Source of the DNA: Celerinatantimonas sp046054195
GTDB taxonomy: Bacteria > Pseudomonadota > Gammaproteobacteria > Enterobacterales > Celerinatantimonadaceae
NCBI RefSeq assembly: GCF_046054195.1
Contig: NZ_JBEQCS010000005.1
Span: 124,001-188,000 of the forward strand
Reading direction: 5' to 3'
DNA: 64,000 bases
Each line of letters starts with the position of its first letter. Positions within the stretch are counted from its first letter, which is position 1. Both the position numbers and the translations under genes were made by a program. This document shows positions 1 through 7,265 of the stretch, piece by piece. The notes beneath the pieces are model-generated. The model worked only from the letters and a program-made list of their open reading frames with translations. It ran no database searches and was not told the DNA's origin.

Positions 1-60
1 GAAGGTAAGGTTGTGGTATGTCCATATCCGTCCTACTGCTATTTGAATATCGAAAATTGA
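1..60 (+). CDS. Possible 3' end of a truncated gene
   Basis: Frame 1 is open from the window edge and ends in TGA at 58-60, giving a 19-residue tail ending YLNIEN. The tail is too short to assign to a family. It may be the C-terminus of a gene lying mostly outside the window, or chance; the AT-rich DNA that follows fits the end of a gene. Confidence 0.25.
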   Translation, partial: EGKVVVCPYPSYCYLNIEN

Positions 61-437
61 TTACATTCCAATATCCACACCCAAACCAAACTTGGCGAAT
101 ACTTATATATCACAGGGGTATAACATTAGGCTATACCCATTTGAATAACATTTATAAAAATCACTGTTGATTCAATTCGTTCGCAGAATAATTGTACAAA
201 ATGACTATTTAAATTCTGATTAGCGGCAGTTTACTTATAAAAAATAAGCAACAAAAAATTAAAAACTTGAAGAATATATAGTTCTTTTAAATATACTTTT
301 TAATTCATTTCTGAAAATTTGATCCTTCGAACAAATAAATAGAAAAGTATTTCTTAAAATGTATATTGTTAATTTCTTTATTCAAGATATGATAGGGCCA
401 ATTTCAAGGAGTACAGGTAAAATACCAAGGAGTAATT
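61..437. other. AT-rich intergenic stretch with one hairpin
   Basis: No supported gene. A 7-bp perfect inverted repeat (GGGTATA at 116-122, TATACCC at 132-138, 9-nt spacer) is the only clear structure; it lacks a T-tract, so it could be an operator or a weak terminator of the upstream gene. The rest is strongly AT-rich and probably contains the promoter of the lipoprotein gene at 438. Confidence 0.4.
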
Positions 438-824
438 GTGAAAAAATCATTCGGTCTTAGCATCCTCATTGCGACAACACTGCTAACGTTAAGTGGCTGT
501 GGCATGGTTTCAAAACAGATGGCTAATCCGCAAAAATTGCAGGACAAAGCTAGTGTCTCAATCGGCGTTCCCGCTGATAAAATCACTGTTTCTGATATCT
601 CTGGTGATTTGGATTCAGTTCATTTTACAGCGAAAGTTCAAGGACTAAATGATCGCTATTACAAATGCTATTACTCATCAGCTATTGTGGTCACATCAGA
701 TACGATTTGTAACCCTATTTATAGTTCTGTGGCAGCAAAACTGCGCGCGGAAAAAAATGGCTCCGATAAAGCCAACTCGACCCAATGTAATGCTCTAACA
801 AAAGCTGCAGGTCAGTGTAAATAA
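438..824 (+). CDS. Small predicted lipoprotein, unknown function
   Basis: 128 residues. A lysine-bearing n-region, a hydrophobic core and a lipobox LSGC (Cys21) predict a lipoprotein processed by signal peptidase II; Gly at +2 favours outer-membrane sorting. The mature part has four further cysteines (in YKCYY, TICNP, TQCNA and QCK), which could form disulfides in the periplasm. The ATG is preceded by AAGGAG at an acceptable distance. I recognise no domain. It stands alone, in AT-rich DNA, and is followed by an inverted repeat, so it is probably monocistronic. Confidence 0.7.
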   Translation: MKKSFGLSILIATTLLTLSGCGMVSKQMANPQKLQDKASVSIGVPADKITVSDISGDLDSVHFTAKVQGLNDRYYKCYYSSAIVVTSDTICNPIYSSVAAKLRAEKNGSDKANSTQCNALTKAAGQCK

Positions 825-834
825 ATTTGTATGG

Positions 835-862
835 CACACTTAGTTTAAATATTCTAAGTGTG
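835..862 (+). terminator. Inverted repeat after lipoprotein gene
   Basis: CACACTTAG (835-843) and CTAAGTGTG (854-862) form a perfect 9-bp stem with a 10-nt AT loop, 11 bases past the stop codon. No T-run follows, so it may be a weak or factor-assisted terminator, or an mRNA 3'-end stabiliser. The remaining bases to 1113 are AT-rich with no gene seen. Confidence 0.4.
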
Positions 863-1113
863 TCTACATCAATTGCGCTAGTTATTGTAAGAAAAATCGC
901 ACAATACTGATTAATTTATTATTTTTATTTATTTTCTATTTCCACTAAAAATTAATCCGCTTTTCTCAACATAATGATATCACTATAATTAAGCCTCATT
1001 TAAAATGGTCAGGCTAAATAATACAATTTTCCCCATTAAGTAGCGCTTTTATCTATAATACTTATCGTTTTAAATATAAAATATCTTAAACTCAGCTACT
1101 GTGTTTTGCGCTT

Positions 1114-2028
1114 ATGAACTCCCTACAAGATTTACGCATTTTTATCGAAATTGCCCGTCAGGGAAGCTTTTCCAAAGCAGCCGCTCAAGTAAAACTTACC
1201 CCCGCAGCACTCAGCGCAGCCTTGAAAAGACTGGAACAGCAAATTGGTACCGTTTTAATCGTTCGCTCGACTCGTCATTTACGCTTAACGCAAAGCGGCG
1301 AAGTGTTACTAGCCAAAGCTGAACAGGCAATCGCTTTGCTCGAACAAGGTTTAAAAGAGGTAAGAACAAATTCAGATGAGCTTAACGGCCATGTTTATCT
1401 AAGTGCTCCTTCTGATTTTGGACGTAATTTACTGCTTAAATGGATTAGTGAATTTACCAAAGTTCATCCTCAAGTTCAGGTCAAATTAGAACTCTCGGAC
1501 AGCGTCTCAGATATGTATGCTCGTCACGTAGATTTGGCCATTCGTTACGGGGAACCAAAAGATTCACGACTCATTGCCACAGCGCTTTATCAGCACAATC
1601 ATAAGGTCATTTGTGCCAGCTCCGATTACCTATCGAAATATTCACCTATTGTTGAGCCAAAGCAGCTAAGCCAACACAACTGCCTATGTTTTATGATTAA
1701 CGATGTGATTGAAGACGGCTGGGTACTGCGCCAAAATGACCAACAAGTCACTATTCGCGTCACTGGCAATGTTTCCAGCAATGATAGCGAAGCTATCCAT
1801 CGTTTAGTGTTGGCCGGACATGGCTTATTTCAAACGTCCAAGATGGATGTCAGCGAGGATTTGCTCGCTGGACGTTTACAAATGGTGTTAAGCCAATGGC
1901 AAGGGATAGAGCGCCCTTTGTATCTATTATGTGCTGACCGGCGCTTGCTCAACCCAACGATTGTGGCCTTTCGGGATTTTCTGCGCCAGCGCTGCCAAAG
2001 CCAGCACCAGCGCATGGAACATCTATAA
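1114..2028 (+). CDS. LysR-family transcriptional regulator
   Basis: 304 residues, the usual LTTR size. The N-terminal winged helix-turn-helix covers about residues 2-60 (DLRIFIEIARQGSFSKAAA, then SAALKRLEQQIG), followed by a linker helix and a two-lobed effector-binding domain from about residue 90. It resembles the CrgA/DsdC-like subgroup acting on oxidoreductase genes, but the inducer cannot be told from sequence. Unusually for the family, the nearest gene is convergent (the reductase ends 4 bp away) rather than divergent, so the target is not obvious; autoregulation from the AT-rich 825-1113 region is likely. The Shine-Dalgarno sequence is poor. Confidence 0.88.
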   Translation: MNSLQDLRIFIEIARQGSFSKAAAQVKLTPAALSAALKRLEQQIGTVLIVRSTRHLRLTQSGEVLLAKAEQAIALLEQGLKEVRTNSDELNGHVYLSAPSDFGRNLLLKWISEFTKVHPQVQVKLELSDSVSDMYARHVDLAIRYGEPKDSRLIATALYQHNHKVICASSDYLSKYSPIVEPKQLSQHNCLCFMINDVIEDGWVLRQNDQQVTIRVTGNVSSNDSEAIHRLVLAGHGLFQTSKMDVSEDLLAGRLQMVLSQWQGIERPLYLLCADRRLLNPTIVAFRDFLRQRCQSQHQRMEHL

Positions 2029-2032
2029 CGAC

Positions 2033-3055
2033 TTAGAAGGTAATGGCAAGCTTGCCAACCATTTTGCCACTTTCAAGCAGCGCATGAGCTTTTTGCAACA
2101 CCCGAGCATCCAGACCTTGGTATGTTGTGGTGAGCGTCGATTGAATTCGTCCGGCATCAGTTAAGTTAGCCAGCTGAAATAAGATATCGTGCTGACGTTT
2201 CAGATCGCTTGTTTTATACATGCTGCGAGTGAACATAAACTCCCAAACAAAACCAGCTGATTTGCTCTGCAGCATTGATAAATCAACACCACTGTCAGAT
2301 TCAACGATGGAGCAGATCATTCCTTGCGGCGCGATTAGCTCAACCATTGCATCCCAATGACCAATCGTATCGGCAGCATTAAAAATATAATCGACCTCGT
2401 TAAAACCCACGTTTTTGACTGAACTGACTAAATCGTGGTGATTGACCACATAGTCTGCGCCGAGTTTTTCACACCACGCTTTAGACTCCTCTCGCGATGC
2501 AGTTGCAATCACGGTTAAATGGGTTAACTGTTTTGCTAGCTGAATGGCAATCGAGCCGACGCCACCTGCCCCACCAATAATTAGCAGTGTTTTTTCCTCA
2601 GTTACCCCGACATGCAATCTATCAAACAACGCTTCCCAAGCGGTGAGTCCAGTCAGAGGCAAAGCTGCCGCTTGGGCATCACTTTGCGATTTTGGCGCTG
2701 GCGCAACAATCCGATAATCCACACAGTGATATTCACTGTTCGTTCCAGATAGCGTGACATCGCCAGCATAATAGATGCGATCGCCTAGCGCATAACCTTG
2801 CACCTCATCGCCCATGGCAACGATTTCACCGACGCCATCGAAACCTAGAATTTTCGGATCAGTTAATAGCTCAGGGGCAGCGCCTTGGCGAACTTTGGTA
2901 TCAACCGGATTGACAGAAACCGCTTGAACTTTCACTAACAGTTGGCAGCTGGAAGGGCTTGGAACAGCCAGATGAAACTCTTGCAAACTTTGCGGTTCGT
3001 CAATGGCGAATGACTGAGTAAAGCCAATGGCTTTCATTTGTTTAGGAAGGCTCAT
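2033..3055 (-). CDS. Zinc-type alcohol dehydrogenase-like / quinone oxidoreductase
   Basis: Member of the medium-chain dehydrogenase/reductase superfamily, 340 residues. It has an N-terminal GroES-like domain (VSVNPVDTKVRQG) and a Rossmann domain with the NAD(P)-binding motif IIGGAGGVGSIAIQLAKQL. The structural and catalytic zinc cysteines of true alcohol dehydrogenases are absent, which points to a zinc-independent NAD(P)H enone or quinone reductase; the substrate is unknown. I chose ATG 3055 (MSLPK) over an upstream ATG at 3085 because AAAAGGAGCTGAT lies directly before it. It is monocistronic and converges on the LysR gene. Confidence 0.85.
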   Translation of the reverse strand: MSLPKQMKAIGFTQSFAIDEPQSLQEFHLAVPSPSSCQLLVKVQAVSVNPVDTKVRQGAAPELLTDPKILGFDGVGEIVAMGDEVQGYALGDRIYYAGDVTLSGTNSEYHCVDYRIVAPAPKSQSDAQAAALPLTGLTAWEALFDRLHVGVTEEKTLLIIGGAGGVGSIAIQLAKQLTHLTVIATASREESKAWCEKLGADYVVNHHDLVSSVKNVGFNEVDYIFNAADTIGHWDAMVELIAPQGMICSIVESDSGVDLSMLQSKSAGFVWEFMFTRSMYKTSDLKRQHDILFQLANLTDAGRIQSTLTTTYQGLDARVLQKAHALLESGKMVGKLAITF

Positions 3056-3203
3056 ATCAGCTCCTTTTGGGATAATGGTGAACAAATAAAGCCGATTATA
3101 GAAGGGCTGATTTTATTAAAAAATCTAATAATATTTAATTAATTGATAAATTATTTTTGATAATTAATGAGCAAATACCGCGCAAACACAGCCGTTCGGA
3201 AAT

Positions 3204-3237
3204 AAAAAAATCCGCTATCAGCGCGATAGCGGATTTT
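3204..3237 (-). terminator. Rho-independent terminator of the chemoreceptor gene
   Basis: TCCGCTATC (3211-3219) pairs with GATAGCGGA (3225-3233) around a 5-nt loop, with flanking A and T runs extending the pairing. On the minus strand the stem is followed by seven T residues (A-run 3204-3210 on plus), so it terminates the gene ending at 3293. Confidence 0.85.
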
Positions 3238-3292
3238 AACTTTTTACAAAGACACTCAAGTTTATGAACGCTAAGCTCAATGCAACCGCTGA

Positions 3293-5143
3293 TTAGAGCT
3301 TAAATTGATTCACCTGATCATGCAGACGCTGCGCAATGTCATTGAGCTGGCGCACTTGTGTTGAGTTTGTATCTGACTGGCGCTGAAGCTGCTCTGAAAC
3401 ATCCGAAATTTGCTGAGTATTACGCGAAATTTCTTCAGTTACCGCGCGCTGCTGCTCAGCGGCGCTGGAGATTTGGGTCGACATATCACTAATTTCCGTG
3501 ATAGAACGGGTGATTTTCTCCAGCTCTTCTTTAGCTTGGTTAGCCTCTTCGACACTAAGCTGTGCTTGCTGCTGACTCTGTTCCATGGTCGCCACGGTTT
3601 CACGGGTATTTTCCGCTAAGCGCGTCAGCATGGTATGAATTTCCTCGGTAGATTGAGCGGTACGCTGCGCTAAGGTGCGCACTTCATCGGCAACGACGGC
3701 AAAACCGCGACCATGCTCACCGGCTCGAGCCGATTCAATCGCTGCATTCAGCGCCAGTAGGTTGGTCTGCTCGGCGATGCCCTGAATCGTCGTTAAAATG
3801 CTGGCTATTTCTTGGCTGTCTTGTTCGAGCTGTTGCACGCCTTGCGCCGTGGTTTCCAGATGATGCGCCAATGCCGTAATTTGCGCTTGGTTATTTTCAA
3901 TGACTTGGCGGCCTTGAACACTAGCCTCAGAGGAGAACTGCGCAGCCGTTGCTGTTTGCTCTGCATTGGCCGCCACCTCAGAGGCTGTAGCGCTCATCTG
4001 GTTAATGGCGGTCGCGACTTGGGTGACCTCTTGCTGCTGACTGGCCAACTGTTGGCTGGTCTGATTGGCACTTTGCGCACTCGTGTGGGCATTTTCATAG
4101 AGCGCTTCGGTATCGTTGCGCACCGCCAATAACATTTGATGGAGTCGTTCAAGGAAGATATCGACACTTTTAGAGAGCTGGCCGATTTCATCACTGCGGG
4201 CAAAATCCAGCCGTTTGGTCAAATCCGCATCGCCCTGCCGGCCGAGATCATCCATCGCAATTTGTAACCGTTTGAGCGGGGCAAAAGCCCGAGCAATCGC
4301 AAAGTATAAAATAATGACCACCAGCACAAACCCAACCAGAATACAGGTAACCGTGTAAGACGATGTTTGGTTAAAGCTGGCCAACGCGGCTTTTTTATTA
4401 AAACTTAACGCCAGATACCACTGCGTATTCGGCACGGGTATAAAACTAACGAGACTTTTTACCCCATCAACCGTGGCATCAAGGAGCTGATTTTGTTTTT
4501 TTAAATCATCGTGGTTGAGCTCAGGGCTTAGCTCTTTGAGGGATTTAAGCTCCCACTGCGCTTTGGGATAAACCAAAATCTTACCCGTTTGATCCACCAA
4601 AAATGCCTGCATATTTTGATTGGATAGCGCTTTAAGCTGGGTGACCATTTTATCCAGCGATAAATCCACCCCATACACCCCATCAGAGACGCTTTGCAAA
4701 ATACTCATCACCAATGCATGGGTGCCCATATCAAGGTAAGGCGCTGATTTATAAAGGCCCAATTTTTGCGCTTGCTGATACCAAGGTCGCTCTCTGGGAT
4801 CGTAACCATCGGGGAGTTTATAGCTGGTATCGCCAGTAATGAATTTGCCCTGATCGGTCCCCAGATAGGTTAAACTTAACCCTCCAGCTTGCTGAGCCTG
4901 AAGCAAACGACTCGGCAGGTTATCATCTTGTTTAAGTTTGCTGATTGTTTTTAAGACTTGAACTTTGCTCTCGAGCCAATCGCCCAATTGCCCCGCTGTC
5001 GTTTTTCCCAGCTCACTTGCGCGCAGCTGAACGTTAGCCATGGCGTTATGGCTGAGCAAACTGTGCTGCACCCCATACAATCCAGCAGCCAAAATCAACA
5101 ACGCCAAAAAAACGGTTAACGTAAGTTTTTGTTTAATAGACAT
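3293..5143 (-). CDS. Methyl-accepting chemotaxis protein, dCache amino-acid type
   Basis: 616 residues with classic chemoreceptor architecture: TM1 (about residues 7-26), a periplasmic double-Cache domain to about 260, TM2 (about 262-287), HAMP, and a cytoplasmic coiled-coil whose tip is EQTNLLALNAAIESARAGE. The sensor contains Y114-x4-R119-x-W121-Y122 (in YDPRERPWY) and D160 (GVD), matching the spacing of the amino-acid-binding dCache motif known from PctA-like receptors, so an amino-acid ligand is predicted. No C-terminal CheR-tethering pentapeptide is visible. The start has GGAGGAAG just upstream; a single gene, terminated at about 3210. Confidence 0.95.
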   Translation of the reverse strand: MSIKQKLTLTVFLALLILAAGLYGVQHSLLSHNAMANVQLRASELGKTTAGQLGDWLESKVQVLKTISKLKQDDNLPSRLLQAQQAGGLSLTYLGTDQGKFITGDTSYKLPDGYDPRERPWYQQAQKLGLYKSAPYLDMGTHALVMSILQSVSDGVYGVDLSLDKMVTQLKALSNQNMQAFLVDQTGKILVYPKAQWELKSLKELSPELNHDDLKKQNQLLDATVDGVKSLVSFIPVPNTQWYLALSFNKKAALASFNQTSSYTVTCILVGFVLVVIILYFAIARAFAPLKRLQIAMDDLGRQGDADLTKRLDFARSDEIGQLSKSVDIFLERLHQMLLAVRNDTEALYENAHTSAQSANQTSQQLASQQQEVTQVATAINQMSATASEVAANAEQTATAAQFSSEASVQGRQVIENNQAQITALAHHLETTAQGVQQLEQDSQEIASILTTIQGIAEQTNLLALNAAIESARAGEHGRGFAVVADEVRTLAQRTAQSTEEIHTMLTRLAENTRETVATMEQSQQQAQLSVEEANQAKEELEKITRSITEISDMSTQISSAAEQQRAVTEEISRNTQQISDVSEQLQRQSDTNSTQVRQLNDIAQRLHDQVNQFKL

Positions 5144-5364
5144 ACGACTTCCTCCACTTCAACAAACATCAATGGAGGCTGAAAAGAGTGCTGATCCATC
5201 ATTGATTTTGTCTACTTTCCTTAGTTGAAGACCGATGATCACAGGCGGCTATTCAGGCCCGACAAACGTGCTAGGCTTAATCCATCTGAACAGTGTGACC
5301 GCATCAAGCCTGCGCTCTGCAAGGGCTTGATTTGATGAGTCTACGGGAAGAAACTCATTTTTAA

Positions 5365-5407
5365 AACCCATTTGTATAGGAACAGATTAGGTTCATACAA
5401 AAGGGTT
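5365..5407 (-). terminator. Imperfect hairpin after the oxygenase gene
   Basis: On the minus strand AACCCTTTTGTATGAAC pairs imperfectly with GTTCCTATACAAATGGGTT across a 7-nt loop, then TTTTAAAAA follows. Its place 8 bp past the stop codon at 5415 fits a terminator. The region 5144-5364 between it and the chemoreceptor start carries another short inverted repeat (TCAAGCC 5304-5310 with GGCTTGA 5324-5330) and no gene. Confidence 0.5.
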
Positions 5408-5414
5408 AATTCCT

Positions 5415-6086
5415 TTAACGGGGCGGATCAATACGACCAGACAGTGAATTATTGAGCCGATACCAACCTGCTATCGAATAGCGATCGCGCATGGCAGGTA
5501 ATACTTCATGGGGAAATTCTTCGCTTAAAAAGACCGCTACCGTTCCCATCGCCGGCAAAATTTGCGTGCCCTCAACATCACCCTGATGACGATAAAGGAC
5601 CATCTGCCCACCATCATCTTTTTGCCAGTTGTGGTTCAGATAGGTCACAACGGTTAAAACGCGATTCGATTGTCCTCGAAAAGCATCAAAGTGGCATTTG
5701 TAAAAATCTCCGGGCGCATAATGCGCGTAATGGCTTTCAAACGAGAACAAACCTAAGAACAATCGCTGATTAAGATAACTCTGCAGTTGCGCAGTCCAAT
5801 CTAGCCAGCTTTGTCCGGTCGCCGTTGAGCCATCAATCCAACAAATTTCATCGCGACGAATAAATTGGTTTTGTTGAAATTCATCCTTTCGACCAATCCC
5901 TGCCCGACTAAATTCCTGCTCGTGCAGTTGTGTCACCTGCTCATAGAGTGCTTGCGTCATCTGCATCGGCAGCGCTTGCAATTGAATACTGTAGCCTTGT
6001 TCCACCAGATCACTGGCAATTTTGGCAAATAAGCTTTGTGGATAATCGTGAGAAAAATCTATATCGGATAAATCAATGGCACCCAT
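5415..6086 (-). CDS. 2-oxoglutarate/Fe(II)-dependent prolyl-hydroxylase-like oxygenase
   Basis: 223 residues. The double-stranded beta-helix signature is present: HxD iron ligands in KCHFDAF, a distal iron His in EEFPHEVLP and a 2OG-binding Arg in RYSIAGWYR. The order and spacing fit the P4Hc/SM-20 group rather than the PiuC/YbiX PKHD group. The reaction would be hydroxylation of a protein or peptide side chain with 2-oxoglutarate, O2 and Fe2+; the target is unknown. No signal peptide, so cytoplasmic. The start follows AAGGACAATTACAA. It is divergent from the DUF2076-like gene across a 311-bp gap. Confidence 0.85.
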   Translation of the reverse strand: MGAIDLSDIDFSHDYPQSLFAKIASDLVEQGYSIQLQALPMQMTQALYEQVTQLHEQEFSRAGIGRKDEFQQNQFIRRDEICWIDGSTATGQSWLDWTAQLQSYLNQRLFLGLFSFESHYAHYAPGDFYKCHFDAFRGQSNRVLTVVTYLNHNWQKDDGGQMVLYRHQGDVEGTQILPAMGTVAVFLSEEFPHEVLPAMRDRYSIAGWYRLNNSLSGRIDPPR

Positions 6087-6397
6087 TTGTAATTGTCCTT
6101 ATAAATAGGAGCTCTTTAGGGCATGCCCGCGGGAGCAAAATAATATAAATTTTGAATCGGTTTATAACTTAGAAAATGAGTAAACTGAATTTCAATATTC
6201 TACCCCTGAAGGTGGGCGATGCTTTATATATTTGTTTAAGCGAAGAGGCAACATAATTATTTAAAATTTTGTAAAGATGCACCGAGCGTGCTTGAATCTG
6301 TGCTGATTTGGCCATAAATAGTAGTAAACTGAGTCACATTGATGCACCAGAGCTTAATTTGGATTCAGCACATTTATTTGCATTGAGGTAAGTGGTT
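6087..6397. other. Divergent intergenic region
   Basis: AT-rich spacer that must hold both promoters for the oxygenase (minus) and the DUF2076-like gene (plus). I found no convincing operator palindrome, Fur box or RNA structure in it. Confidence 0.4.
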
Positions 6398-7228
6398 ATG
6401 GATCAGAATACCCAACAATTGATTGATGATTTGTTCGCCAAACTAAAACAGGCTGAACAGCAAAATGGCCAACGCGATAGCGACGCCCAATCATTGATCG
6501 ATAAACATTTAGTGGCCCAGCCTAGTGCGCCTTACTATATGGCTCAGACGATGATTATTCAGCAGGCCACCATCAAACAGTTGCAAAGCCAGTTGGAAGC
6601 GCTTAAAGCCCAGCAGCAACAAACAGCGAACAATAAAGGTGGCTTTTTATCAGGCTTATTTGGTCACAAGCAGCAACAGCAATCTCCCAACAATGGCGGT
6701 TGGCAGCAGCAGCCTAATTATGCCCAATCACAGTACAACCAACCCCATTATAATCAAGGTGGTTATCCTCCAGCAGGCGCAGGCTACGGTGGCTACTCAC
6801 GCCCGGGCAGTTTCTTAGGCGGCGCACTGCAAACAGCCGCAGGGGTTGCCGGTGGGATGATGCTGGGAAATCTGATGATGGATATGTTCTCAAGCCATCG
6901 GCCAGAGGAAATCGTAAATATCATTAACGAAAATCCAACCGATATGAACAATCCTGATATGACCAATACGGATTTTAACCCATCGGATAATAGCTTTATG
7001 CCGGATGATAATAATTTTCAGGATGCAAGCTTTGATTCCAGCTCACCTGACAATATGGGCAGCGGTGGTTTTGATAACAATCAGTTCGCTGATGCGTCCA
7101 ACCCAATGGATGATATGAACGACCCATTTAGCGATGGCATGGACAATAACTTCGATGGTGGCTTTGATAACGGTTTTGACGACCCGTTTGGCGGCGGCGG
7201 ATTCGATGACGACAGTTTCTTTAGTTAA
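6398..7228 (+). CDS. DUF2076-like protein with Asp/Asn-rich tail
   Basis: 276 residues. The N-terminal part (about 1-75) is helical and charged (DQNTQQLIDDLFAKLKQAE, then a Gln-rich coiled coil), followed by a Gln/Asn/Tyr/Gly-rich linker, a Gly/Ala hydrophobic patch around residues 140-165 (LGGALQTAAGVAGG) typical of DUF2076 proteins, and an acidic low-complexity tail rich in Asp, Asn, Phe and Gly. Function is unknown. I chose ATG 6398 because GAGG lies 9 bases before it, while an in-frame GTG at 6392 would sit too close. Monocistronic. Confidence 0.7.
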   Translation: MDQNTQQLIDDLFAKLKQAEQQNGQRDSDAQSLIDKHLVAQPSAPYYMAQTMIIQQATIKQLQSQLEALKAQQQQTANNKGGFLSGLFGHKQQQQSPNNGGWQQQPNYAQSQYNQPHYNQGGYPPAGAGYGGYSRPGSFLGGALQTAAGVAGGMMLGNLMMDMFSSHRPEEIVNIINENPTDMNNPDMTNTDFNPSDNSFMPDDNNFQDASFDSSSPDNMGSGGFDNNQFADASNPMDDMNDPFSDGMDNNFDGGFDNGFDDPFGGGGFDDDSFFS

Positions 7229-7232
7229 TGAA

Positions 7233-7257
7233 AAACGCCGGCGCTGAGCCGGCGTTT
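7233..7257. terminator. Bidirectional terminator between convergent genes
   Basis: AAACGCCGGC (7233-7242) and GCCGGCGTTT (7248-7257) form a perfect 10-bp GC-rich stem with a GCTGA loop, placed between the stop codons at 7228 (plus) and 7266 (minus). A and T flanks on both sides let it serve both the DUF2076-like gene and the secretion operon. Confidence 0.85.
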
Positions 7258-7265
7258 GGTTGGCG

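Noticed and set aside
404..586. 60-codon minus-strand frame over the lipoprotein gene
   Set aside because: Antisense shadow; the plus frame has a clear lipobox and Shine-Dalgarno site.
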